Of a stretch of 64,000 nt of DNA, positions 8,890-16,480 are shown one piece after another. Position 1 is the stretch's first letter. Every line of letters starts with the position of its first letter. Under the pieces are notes generated by a model. It was not told the origin of the DNA. It was given only the letters and a program-made list of their open reading frames with translations, and ran no database searches. A program made the position numbers and the translations under genes. This DNA is from Bacteroidota bacterium (lineage in GTDB: Bacteria > Bacteroidota > Bacteroidia > CAILMK01 > JACPUW01), in the NCBI GenBank assembly GCA_016192035.1, contig JACPUW010000007.1:62001-126000 (forward strand), written 5' to 3'.

Positions 8890-9384
8890 TTATTGTGCTT
8901 TAATTAGTTCCATGATTTTTTCCCTTCCCAAACGGGCATTTAACCATTGGTTTTCATAGCTAGCCTCATATTGGTTGTAAAACGCTATGGCATCCTTATT
9001 CCAGTCAAGTACTTGCCACTCAAGGCGGCCTGCGTTTATGCTGCCCGCCTCAGCTACTACCTGGGCAAACAACAGCCTGCCCAGCCCTGCGCGTCTATGT
9101 GATTGGGAAACAATAATATCTTCTAAGTGCAGCGACAATCCTTTCCAAGTGGAATACACGGGGTAACAAAGTGCCAGCCCTTTCACTTCTGGGCCCACCA
9201 TGGCTACCCAAGCCTGAAAGCGGCCCTGTTCCCAATCTTGGGTAAAGGTGTGTAGGCCAAGTACCATTTCGTGTTCGGCACGCTCATAGGCGGCCAGTTC
9301 TTTAATGAGTGACAGGGCAGGGGCCAAGTGTTGGCGGGCCAATGGCAGCACCTGTATGGATGGTGGGGCGGGCGAAAACGGCAT
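8890..9384 (-). CDS. GNAT-family N-acetyltransferase, diamine-acetyltransferase-like
   Basis: A 164-residue GNAT protein. The acetyl-CoA pyrophosphate loop is SHRRAGLGRLLF, preceded by the strand LSLHLEDIIVS; the later WQVLDWNKDAIAFYNQ is the usual C-terminal motif. The combination YSTWKGLSLHLEDI-V followed by the loop is the pattern I associate with spermidine/spermine (diamine) acetyltransferase-like proteins, but the acceptor could be another amine. ATG 9384. It is the first gene of a two-gene operon with lysC, 1 bp apart. It is divergent from fbp and its upstream region carries a near-match GACTTTTG to the -7 element. Confidence 0.88.
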   Translation of the reverse strand: MPFSPAPPSIQVLPLARQHLAPALSLIKELAAYERAEHEMVLGLHTFTQDWEQGRFQAWVAMVGPEVKGLALCYPVYSTWKGLSLHLEDIIVSQSHRRAGLGRLLFAQVVAEAGSINAGRLEWQVLDWNKDAIAFYNQYEASYENQWLNARLGREKIMELIKAQ

Positions 9385-9400
9385 AAGAGGGCGCTGGGCG

Positions 9401-9408
9401 TAATTTTG
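9401..9408 (+). promoter_or_regulatory. -7 promoter element TAATTTTG
   Basis: Exact TAnnTTTG match 17 nt before the fbp ATG at 9426. Confidence 0.5.
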
Positions 9409-9425
9409 GCCGCAAAAGTCGCACT

Positions 9426-10436
9426 ATGTCACATAGGATTGTTACCCTAAACCAATTCATAGTAGAACAGCAAAAGGATTTCCCTTGCAGCGAGGGGAGG
9501 CTCACCCGTTTGCTGTCGGACATAGGCGCGGCAGCCAAGGTAATTACCCGCGAAGTGCGCAAGGCGGGGCTGGTGGACATACTGGGGGCACTGGGCAGCG
9601 TGAACGTGCAGGGCGAGGAAGTGCAAAAACTGGATGACTACGCCAACTCCACGCTCCAGGGGTTTATTAAGGCAGGCGGCGAATGTGCCGTGATAGCCAG
9701 CGAAGAAGACGATGACGTGGTGGTGCTGGAAAATACCTACCACCATATACAGCCTAAATATGTAGTGGCCATGGACCCGCTCGATGGGTCGTCAAACATA
9801 GATGTGAATGCCAGTATAGGCACCATATTTTCAATATACCGAAGGGTTAGCGCGCAGGGCAATGCCGGAAAGGAAGACGTGCTTCAAAAGGGTTCTGAAC
9901 AAGTGGCAGCTGGGTATGTGATATATGGTTCGTCCACCATGCTGGTGCTTACTACCGGCAATGGGGTGAACGGTTTTACCCTAGATCCGAGCATAGGGGA
10001 GTTTTGCCTTTCCCATCCGTCCATCTGCATGAAGCCCGAGGGCATGATCTATTCGGTAAATGAACAGAACTACCACAGTTTCAGTCAAGGAACCCAGCGT
10101 TTTATTGATTACTGCAAAGAAACCGACACGGCAACCGGCAGGCCTTACAGTGCCCGCTATATCGGTTCACTGGTAGCCGATTTTCACCGCAACTTGCTCA
10201 AGGGGGGCATTTTTATGTATCCCTCCACACAGAAGGCGCCCATAGGAAAGCTGCGATTGGTATATGAGTGTAACCCCATGGCATTTATAGCCGAACAAGC
10301 TGGAGGGCGGGCTACTAATGGCACCCTGCGCATACTGGATATCAAACCCACGGAACTACACCAGCGCGTGCCTTTTGCGGTGGGCAGTGAAAACCTAATG
10401 GACCAGCTGCAAACCCATCTCACGGCTTGGGGATAG
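9426..10436 (+). CDS. fbp: Fructose-1,6-bisphosphatase, class I
   Basis: A 336-residue class I FBPase, hydrolysing fructose 1,6-bisphosphate in gluconeogenesis. Metal and substrate motifs are in place: the acidic ASEEDDD region at about residue 96, [13 protein letters not shown] at about 117 (Mg binding), and the C-terminal FRNLLKGG-like and [20 protein letters not shown] segments. Length is that of the E. coli type enzyme. Transcribed alone from a promoter 17 nt upstream, divergent from the GNAT-lysC operon. No unusual residues were noticed. Confidence 0.97.
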   Translation: MSHRIVTLNQFIVEQQKDFPCSEGRLTRLLSDIGAAAKVITREVRKAGLVDILGALGSVNVQGEEVQKLDDYANSTLQGFIKAGGECAVIASEEDDDVVVLENTYHHIQPKYVVAMDPLDGSSNIDVNASIGTIFSIYRRVSAQGNAGKEDVLQKGSEQVAAGYVIYGSSTMLVLTTGNGVNGFTLDPSIGEFCLSHPSICMKPEGMIYSVNEQNYHSFSQGTQRFIDYCKETDTATGRPYSARYIGSLVADFHRNLLKGGIFMYPSTQKAPIGKLRLVYECNPMAFIAEQAGGRATNGTLRILDIKPTELHQRVPFAVGSENLMDQLQTHLTAWG

Positions 10437-10475
10437 CACATTCAACCGCGTTTATACAATATCAAAATCAATATA

Positions 10476-10946
10476 ATGAACCGATTAATCTTAACCGCCG
10501 CCATAGGCAGCATGTGGTTGGTATCATGCACCAGCCAGCCCAAGGAACAAACCCACGAAGGCCATGACCACGAAGGCCATGACCACGGTACGGTGGTGGA
10601 AACAGCCGCCGGCACCAGTGGCATTAACTTGGTAAATGGGGCCAAATGGAAGGTTGACAGCGAAATGCTGCCACATTTAGACAGCATGGAGCAAGAAATA
10701 CAATCCTTTTCGGGTTCGGGGCTGGAAGACTACCACGCCCTGGCAGCGGGGCTCAAAGGCCACCTTAACCATTTTGTTTCTGCATGTACCATGAAAGGCC
10801 AGGGCCACGAAGAACTGCACAAGTGGTTGGAACCGTTTATGGGGAAAGTGGATGAACTGGCCAAGGCTGCCAATGCTGACCAGGCCGCTACCCAGCTACA
10901 GGGCATCAAGGATACTGCGGTAGAGTTCCATGATTATTTTGAATAG
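10476..10946 (+). CDS. His-rich lipoprotein
   Basis: A 156-residue predicted lipoprotein: a short signal peptide with lipobox LVSC (Cys 18) followed by a His/Asp/Glu-rich run, HEGHDHEGHDHGT (residues about 27-39), which could bind divalent metal. The remaining ~110 residues are helical and amphipathic, with no family I recognise. The His-rich run is coded by two exact tandem copies of a 15-bp unit. It starts 39 bp after fbp but nothing ties it functionally to that gene. Likely exposed in the periplasm or on the outer membrane. Metal binding is inference from composition. Confidence 0.75.
   Translation: MNRLILTAAIGSMWLVSCTSQPKEQTHEGHDHEGHDHGTVVETAAGTSGINLVNGAKWKVDSEMLPHLDSMEQEIQSFSGSGLEDYHALAAGLKGHLNHFVSACTMKGQGHEELHKWLEPFMGKVDELAKAANADQAATQLQGIKDTAVEFHDYFE
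10554..10583 (+). repeat. Two tandem copies of a 15-bp unit coding HEGHD
   Basis: CACGAAGGCCATGAC occurs twice head to tail, identical at every base, then CACG of a third copy. Exact identity including silent positions suggests recent slippage duplication; copy number could vary between strains without a frameshift. Confidence 0.9.
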
Positions 10947-11071
10947 GTCCAGATTAGGCTGAATTTCAATTGTTTGGCCAGAAACTTTGGGCCATTTATT
11001 TCTGAGTGGACCAGGTTTGCCGCCATGATATGTCAATTTTGCAGTCCTTTCTTTATCCCCCAACTTAACAC

Positions 11072-11590
11072 ATGATCAACCGAATTATCAAATTCATTCT
11101 CATAGCTTTACTGCTGGCCTTAGCCATTTTCTCATTTGTGGATGGCAAGATTGGGAATGGCATCTTTTTCACCCTGCTTATATCATTGCCGGTACTCCTG
11201 CTTTTTCGGCACGAGTATATCATTATGTCCCTATGGTATTTGCGCAAGCAAAACTTTGAGAAAACCCGGAGCTGGCTCGAACGCATCAAGCAACCTGATT
11301 ACCTGATCAAGCGACAACAAGCCTATTACTTTTTCCTTCTAGGGTTTTGCCTAATGGCCTCGCAAAAAGAGGCCACCAAAGCGGGGCCCTTGTTTCGCAA
11401 AGCACTCAATATAGGCTTGAGAATGAAGCAGGACGAAATTGTGGCCAAGCTGTCGTTGGCGCAAATCGCCATCATGCACCGGCGAAAGCGCGAGGCAAAA
11501 AACCTGATTTACGAGATTAAGAAGATGAAAGAATCATCAACCATTAAGGAACAGATCAAACAGGTGGAAATGATGCTCATGCGCATTTAG
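11072..11590 (+). CDS. Hypothetical membrane-anchored protein with TPR-like helices
   Basis: A 172-residue protein with two close hydrophobic segments at residues about 5-23 and 28-45 (FILIALLLALAIFSFVDG, IFFTLLISLPVLLLF), then a basic helical domain with repeated helix pairs (NFEKTRSWLERI, KAGPLFRKALNIGLRMKQ, KREAKNLIYEIKKMKE) resembling degenerate TPRs. No named family is recognised. It stands alone, 125 bp after the lipoprotein and 81 bp before the receiver-domain gene. Probably an inner-membrane hairpin with a cytoplasmic scaffold domain. Confidence 0.75.
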   Translation: MINRIIKFILIALLLALAIFSFVDGKIGNGIFFTLLISLPVLLLFRHEYIIMSLWYLRKQNFEKTRSWLERIKQPDYLIKRQQAYYFFLLGFCLMASQKEATKAGPLFRKALNIGLRMKQDEIVAKLSLAQIAIMHRRKREAKNLIYEIKKMKESSTIKEQIKQVEMMLMRI

Positions 11591-11625
11591 CAGCGTGGCC
11601 ACGGGCATATGGCCACACCTTCGGT

Positions 11626-11633
11626 TATTTTTG
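11626..11633 (+). promoter_or_regulatory. -7 promoter element TATTTTTG
   Basis: Exact TAnnTTTG match 38 nt before the receiver-domain gene ATG at 11672, within the 81-bp intergenic gap. Confidence 0.45.
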
Positions 11634-11671
11634 CGCCACACCATTGAAGCAAGTTTGGGATTACCGCCATC

Positions 11672-12058
11672 ATGCAGCGTATCTTCATCATAGACGACAG
11701 CCAGATTTTCAGGTTTACGGTAAAAAAACTGTTTTCCTTGGTAAAGTTTGAGGGCGAAGTCTTGGAATTTGAGAACGGAAGGCTGGCTTTTGACTACCTA
11801 AAAGCACATGAAGATTGGCCGGAAACCTGGCCAGATTTGATCCTGCTTGACCTGAACATGCCGGTAATGAATGGATTTGAATTCCTCAATGCAATACATG
11901 GGGAAAAAACAGGACTTTCTGGGCTTAAGGTACACGTACTAAGCTCTTCAATAGACCCTGTGGACCTCAAAGATGCCGGTGTTTTCCCTCAGGTAAAGGG
12001 TTTTATTAGCAAACCACTCACCCCTGCCCTGGTGAGCAATCTGTTGCACACGCTCTAA
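11672..12058 (+). CDS. Single-domain response regulator (receiver only)
   Basis: 128 residues forming one CheY-like receiver domain and nothing else. The acidic pair is Asp8-Asp9 (FIIDDSQIF), the phospho-acceptor is Asp60 (LILLDLNMPVMNG), the switch Ser is in VLSSS at about 91, and the conserved Lys is Lys114 (ISKPLTP). No DNA-binding or enzymatic output is attached, so it acts by protein contact or as a phosphate relay. No histidine kinase is adjacent; the two PAS kinases at 0-4.6 kb are possible but unproven partners. It has its own promoter element. Confidence 0.93.
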   Translation: MQRIFIIDDSQIFRFTVKKLFSLVKFEGEVLEFENGRLAFDYLKAHEDWPETWPDLILLDLNMPVMNGFEFLNAIHGEKTGLSGLKVHVLSSSIDPVDLKDAGVFPQVKGFISKPLTPALVSNLLHTL

Positions 12059-12064
12059 TCCAAC

Positions 12065-13402
12065 TTATGGCAGTTCCTGCATAAGAAAGGCATCCAACTG
12101 GTTGGGATTTAATCGCTTCTTTACAATCTTTCCTGTATGGTCCAGCAGCAATACCGTGGGAGTTTCGCCTATGATAAAGGCTTCCCTCAGGTTGCCCGTA
12201 TTCTCTAGGTCGGCCACATTGGTCCAGTCAAGCCCTTCCTGGGCAATGTAACTTTTCCAGGCATCGGCATTTTGCTCTATGTAAATGGCAACCACGCTAA
12301 AGCCTTTGTCCTTATACTTGGTATAGACTTCATGGTACTGAGGGACTTCTACTTGGCAATGTGCACAATTGGGATCCCAAAAAAGCAAGAGTTGAAATGC
12401 CTGCCGCTTGTCCCAATATGCCAGTTCATCTCCTTCGGGGGCCTGTACGTTCAGGTTGGGCGGTACCTGCCCCAGCAATTGGTTCCTTAAAAAGTCCACC
12501 TGAGCGGTAAATCGCTGTATCTCATATTCGTCAAGCCAATAACATGCTCCCGCCGACAAGTATTCCCTAACCAAAAACACAAAGAGTACCTCAAGTTCAG
12601 GGCGTTTGCTGCGGGCGGCTTGGCGGAGCCAGGTATCCAGAATTCCCCTAAAATTGGCCGCGGCCGGTTTGGACTTTTCCAGCAATTCCCGCATGGCTTC
12701 GATTAAGGAATCAGGGTTCTGGGCCACCACTTGGGTCATGTAAAACCGCACCTTTTCTCGAAACAGGGAAGTGTACCACCAAATGGGGTCGGAAAGATCC
12801 ATGTGGGCGAAGTAGTTTTTTTTGGCCCACGAAGACGCTGCCGGGTGTAACTGAAGGTAACCCATATCAAAGGGTAGGCAGGTGGCTTTGATGATTTTAC
12901 CTGCCAGGGTCTTGTCAATTGCGGTTTTGTTAAGGCTAATAAACACCGTGCGTTTGGCCTCCAACCGCTCTAGCGCCTTCTCATACGTGGACGGCTTGGA
13001 TGGCTGGGCAAGTATGATTTTTTGGATGCGGTCTATACTGTCTTGAATGGACTTAAATGCCGAGTATAGTTTGTTTTCCAAAGACTTTTCGTACTCAATA
13101 ATACCATTTGTTACTTGGGCCTTAATATGCCGGTCTTTTACCAAGAGGGTATGCCAAGACCGGTCTGGGCACACCATAGCGTATTCGCCGGCGTGCAGTT
13201 CCAAGCCTTGCCTCAGCCTGCCCTTAGTGTCGGTGCGCAGGGTATCTATCACCGTAAGGGCATCGCCGTGGTTGGCTGCCAGGAAAATAAGGGTGTCTTT
13301 CCACTCAGCAAATTCAATATTTACCTTGAAATCAATAATTTGAGCCAATGATGTGGTGGCAACCAACCAAAAGGCCGTGGCAAAAAGGAGCACCTTTTTC
13401 AT
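12065..13402 (-). CDS. Secreted thioredoxin-like (TlpA-type) protein with N-terminal Bacteroidota domain
   Basis: A 445-residue exported protein. Signal peptide MKKVLLFATAFWLVATTSLA ends before QIIDF. Residues about 20-300 are a helical region typical of the proteins that precede TlpA/AhpC-TSA domains in Bacteroidota (DUF5106/DUF4369-like; the exact family is uncertain). The C-terminal ~130 residues are a thioredoxin fold with the redox motif WDPNCAHCQVEVP (Cys346, Cys349) and the cis-Pro region IGETPTVLLLD. It likely handles thiol-disulfide exchange in the periplasm. I used ATG 13402, since the longer start would put five residues before the signal peptide. Convergent with the receiver gene, 6 bp apart. 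Confidence 0.88.
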   Translation of the reverse strand: MKKVLLFATAFWLVATTSLAQIIDFKVNIEFAEWKDTLIFLAANHGDALTVIDTLRTDTKGRLRQGLELHAGEYAMVCPDRSWHTLLVKDRHIKAQVTNGIIEYEKSLENKLYSAFKSIQDSIDRIQKIILAQPSKPSTYEKALERLEAKRTVFISLNKTAIDKTLAGKIIKATCLPFDMGYLQLHPAASSWAKKNYFAHMDLSDPIWWYTSLFREKVRFYMTQVVAQNPDSLIEAMRELLEKSKPAAANFRGILDTWLRQAARSKRPELEVLFVFLVREYLSAGACYWLDEYEIQRFTAQVDFLRNQLLGQVPPNLNVQAPEGDELAYWDKRQAFQLLLFWDPNCAHCQVEVPQYHEVYTKYKDKGFSVVAIYIEQNADAWKSYIAQEGLDWTNVADLENTGNLREAFIIGETPTVLLLDHTGKIVKKRLNPNQLDAFLMQELP

Positions 13403-13480
13403 AGGGCAAAGAAACACCCAACTGTTTCAGAAAAGAGCACTGGGCATGCGTTGGATTGTCAAATGGAGGCTTTTGACTGG

Positions 13481-13488
13481 TACTTTTG
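13481..13488 (+). promoter_or_regulatory. -7 promoter element TACTTTTG
   Basis: Exact TAnnTTTG match 21 nt before ATG 13510; a TTG at 13456-13458 lies 22 nt further upstream as a possible -33 element. Confidence 0.5.
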
Positions 13489-13509
13489 GCCTATATATAA
13501 GGATTGCGT

Positions 13510-15357
13510 ATGCGGTGTATAGGTTTTTTCGTTGCCATTTTTGGCTTTATTAACCCATCCTTGCGGGCACAGGATGAAGTGGTCAATATTGGGAGCCAAA
13601 TTGCTACATGTGTGCCCACCGTGGTGCATATGGGGAAAGTGGATTCTACCATCGTGCTGCAAGTGAAGCCATTGTTGCACAAGGTGCCGGGGACTTTTGA
13701 TAAAAACAAGCAAACGGTAGATAACATAGCCAAGTACCGGGTGAATGGTAACCATGATCATACCGCCGTTTCTGGTAGAAAACCTTTGATAGACATGGGT
13801 TTTGCGGCCAATTTTACCAGTGGCACCCCGGCCGATAACAGTATGGCCATATCAGACAAGGGCATTTTGGTTTCGGTGGTAAATAGCAATGTGCGTTTTT
13901 ATACCGACGAAGGAGTATTGCTGGGCCTGAAGACCTTGGCAGCCATAGCCAGGGAGGCGGGCAATTTTTCCGCCAGCGCCTACGACCCCCATGTAGTGTT
14001 TGATAATGAAGCCCAGCGGTTTATCATGATTTTTTTAAGTGGTTATGGCAGCAGCAACACCTCATTGGTCATAGGGTTTAGCCAGGGGGATGACCCTACC
14101 GGCGATTGGAATTTTTACCGGTTACCGGGCAACGTGCATGGCAACAACACGTGGTCAGACTATCCCTTTATAGGCGTAAACACACATGACGTGTTTGTGC
14201 CCGTGCTACTCTGGCGCAACGGCGAAAGTGGGTGGGACAATGAAGCGGAAGAAATTATTTGGCAGATAGACAAGCAAAAAGGGTATGACGGTAAAGAACT
14301 CCAGTATAAGTACTACGATAAAATAGGCTCTGGCAACCGGTTGATTTGGAATACCCGCCCGGTGTGGGGAAGTACCGGGCCCTATGGCCCCAATATGTAT
14401 TTTTTGGCCAACAGGGCTATTGATATTCAAAACGATACCTTTTTTCTTTTTGAAATCACCAACTCCCTTTCTTCTGGCCAGGCCAGCCTAAAGCTCACCG
14501 AGGTGGTGGCCAACGAGCCATATGGCATACCCCCCTCAGCCCTACAGCCGCGCCCGGGCGATTCCCTGCGCACCAATTACGCCGACATACATGCGGCCAT
14601 GCTGCATGAGGGCCGGATACACTTCGTGGCCAATTCGCGGTCATGGGCCACCAACAGGGCCGGTATCTATGTGGGTACACTGAGCGGTGTGCATGAATAT
14701 GATTTTGAAATAGATGGATTTATATATTCCGTTGACAGTTTAGACCTGAACTACCCCAGCATGGCATACGCTGGCGCTGGGGGTATAGACCGCTGGTTTG
14801 CGGTAAGTTGCCTCCATAGCGACCGCCACACAAATCCAGGGTTTGGGGCTTTCTATACATGGGGGCCAGGACAGGTGTCAGGTTATGAAGTGATCAAAGC
14901 GGGCTTGGGCCCCATCAATGTGCTGGACCAAAGGAACCAAGAGCGCTGGGGCGACTACACAGGAGCCCAGCGCCAGTATGGAGAGCCAGGGGTTACCTGG
15001 TGTGCAGGTTCTTTTGCCAACGCAAATGGGGGCATGGACACTTGGGTTGCCCGTTTGGTAAATGACAATCCCTATTTTGGCATACCCCAAGGGATGGAAT
15101 CCGGGAACCGCATAAGCCTATGGCCAAATCCATCCATGACATGTGCAGCTGTACAGTTGCGCATAACCCAACCTGGTGAGTATGAGATATTGGTGCAGAC
15201 CCTACAGGGACAGGTAGTGGAAACCTGGCCAGCCCAGTTTTTTCAAGCCGGTAGCTATCAATTTGCCTTGCGCACCGAGTACCTCAGGCCAGGGCAGTAC
15301 ACAGTGGCCCTTAGGTCTGGTTTAGGGGTTGTATCCCAATGTTTTATCAAGCAATAG
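13510..15357 (+). CDS. Secreted protein with T9SS type A C-terminal sorting domain
   Basis: A 615-residue exported protein. Signal peptide CIGFFVAIFGFINPSLRAQ is followed by a region of about 500 residues with many aromatic/Gly strands (NMYFLANRAIDIQ, GIYVGTLSGVHEYDFEID, IDRWFAVSCLHSDRH) that resembles a beta-propeller; I cannot name the family. The last ~85 residues are a type A sorting domain: RISLWPNPS, then YEILVQTLQGQVVETW and YTVALRSGLGVVSQCFIKQ. This directs export through T9SS with removal or anchoring at the cell surface. ATG 13510 is preferred over an upstream TTG because it is an ATG and sits 21 nt after a promoter element. Confidence 0.9.
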   Translation: MRCIGFFVAIFGFINPSLRAQDEVVNIGSQIATCVPTVVHMGKVDSTIVLQVKPLLHKVPGTFDKNKQTVDNIAKYRVNGNHDHTAVSGRKPLIDMGFAANFTSGTPADNSMAISDKGILVSVVNSNVRFYTDEGVLLGLKTLAAIAREAGNFSASAYDPHVVFDNEAQRFIMIFLSGYGSSNTSLVIGFSQGDDPTGDWNFYRLPGNVHGNNTWSDYPFIGVNTHDVFVPVLLWRNGESGWDNEAEEIIWQIDKQKGYDGKELQYKYYDKIGSGNRLIWNTRPVWGSTGPYGPNMYFLANRAIDIQNDTFFLFEITNSLSSGQASLKLTEVVANEPYGIPPSALQPRPGDSLRTNYADIHAAMLHEGRIHFVANSRSWATNRAGIYVGTLSGVHEYDFEIDGFIYSVDSLDLNYPSMAYAGAGGIDRWFAVSCLHSDRHTNPGFGAFYTWGPGQVSGYEVIKAGLGPINVLDQRNQERWGDYTGAQRQYGEPGVTWCAGSFANANGGMDTWVARLVNDNPYFGIPQGMESGNRISLWPNPSMTCAAVQLRITQPGEYEILVQTLQGQVVETWPAQFFQAGSYQFALRTEYLRPGQYTVALRSGLGVVSQCFIKQ

Positions 15358-15365
15358 GGCCTGGG

Positions 15366-15989
15366 TCATTTGGCTATCCATTGTTGGTAGATGTTTTCCA
15401 GGACCTCCGCGTCCAGTTCCGGACGTAGGTACATGCCCGCCACCGCGCGTTGTCGGTAGGCCTCATACAGTGCCACCGCCACGGCTACTGAAATGTTTAG
15501 GCTCTGGGTCATGCCCATTTGCGGTATATAGAAATTGCCGTCGGCCCATTCAAGTGCTTGGCTGGTAAGCCCGTTGTGCTCGTTGCCAAATACCAGGGCC
15601 ATGGGGAGGCAGAGGTCCATTTGGTACAGGTTTATGCTTTCGGCCCCCAACTTGGTAGTCCATATGGCTTTGCCCTCTTTGCGCAAATGGCCATAACAGG
15701 CTTCCAGACTATCATGGCGCTCTACGCTTACCCATTTTTTGGTGCCCGCCGAACTTTTTCGGCCCAATCGGCTGGCCCACTTTGGGGTATTGTCGCCCAC
15801 CACATGTACGGTGCCTATGCCCACCGAATCGCAACTGCGCAACACCGCCATGATGTTGTGTGGGTCATGCACGTTTTCCAGCACCACGGTTAGGCTTGTC
15901 TGCCTTTGGTTAAGTGCCTGCCTAATGCGTGTTTGTCGCTGCGCGGTGCGGGGTCGTGGGGGAGATGTTTCCGATTTTTTAGGGTCCAA
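15366..15989 (-). CDS. trmH: tRNA (guanosine-2'-O-)-methyltransferase, SpoU/TrmH family
   Basis: A 207-residue SPOUT-fold enzyme with all three SpoU motifs: motif 1 LENVHDPHNIMAVLRSCDS, motif 2 LVFGNEHNGLT, and motif 3 IPQMGMTQSLNISVAVAVA, which forms the trefoil knot binding S-adenosylmethionine. Length and motif spacing fit TrmH, which methylates Gm18 in the D-loop of tRNA. The N-terminus is basic. No ATG exists before motif 1; the frame opens only ~24 bases further upstream, so TTG at 15989 is the probable start. Convergent with the T9SS gene, 8 bp apart. Confidence 0.92.
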   Translation of the reverse strand: MDPKKSETSPPRPRTAQRQTRIRQALNQRQTSLTVVLENVHDPHNIMAVLRSCDSVGIGTVHVVGDNTPKWASRLGRKSSAGTKKWVSVERHDSLEACYGHLRKEGKAIWTTKLGAESINLYQMDLCLPMALVFGNEHNGLTSQALEWADGNFYIPQMGMTQSLNISVAVAVALYEAYRQRAVAGMYLRPELDAEVLENIYQQWIAK

Positions 15990-16068
15990 TACGGAAGGGA
16001 TTTGTGCTAACCATCAAGCCGAATGGCTTACGCCCAAGCTATGGCGCTAGGCGGGGCAGGGAAAGGCC

Positions 16069-16290
16069 CTATAGTTCATCTTCATCAAAATAGTATTCGT
16101 CCTGCGTGGGAAAGTCAGGCCATATTTCTTCAATGGTTTCAAATGCTTCGCCGTCATCCTCAAGTTCTTGAAGGTTTTCTATAAGTTCAAGAGGCGCGCC
16201 CGATCTTATGGCGTAGTCTATCAATTCGTCTTTGGTAGCAGGCCACGGGGCATCTACTAGGTAATTGGCAAGTTCAAGGGTCCAGTACAT
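16069..16290 (-). CDS. DUF2795 domain protein, 73 aa
   Basis: The ORF could begin at 16407, but the conserved family starts at MYWTLELANYLVDAPWPAT, so ATG 16290 is the right start and gives 73 residues. This small acidic protein (KDELIDYAIRSGAP, IEEIWPDFPTQDEYYFDED) is very conserved across Bacteroidota and carries a DUF2795 core. Function unknown; the conserved length and absence of signal peptide suggest a cytoplasmic accessory factor. It diverges from mfd. Confidence 0.9.
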   Translation of the reverse strand: MYWTLELANYLVDAPWPATKDELIDYAIRSGAPLELIENLQELEDDGEAFETIEEIWPDFPTQDEYYFDEDEL

Positions 16291-16452
16291 GTCCTGAAAT
16301 TTGGCGCGAATATAAAAGCCAACACCTATGGTTTGTCCAGTATTCATAAACGTTTTTATGGGGTTGATAACCAAAAGTTTAAAATCGTGTACGGCTATAC
16401 TGTTCATTGTGGTGGGCCTTTTTTCACTCCTGCCTACCCCCAGTTAGGGGGG

Positions 16453-16460
16453 TATTTTTG
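16453..16460 (+). promoter_or_regulatory. -7 promoter element TATTTTTG
   Basis: Exact TAnnTTTG match 20 nt before the TTG at 16481; supports that unusual start for mfd. Confidence 0.55.
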
Positions 16461-16480
16461 CCTTTTCAAGTCCCACTTTT

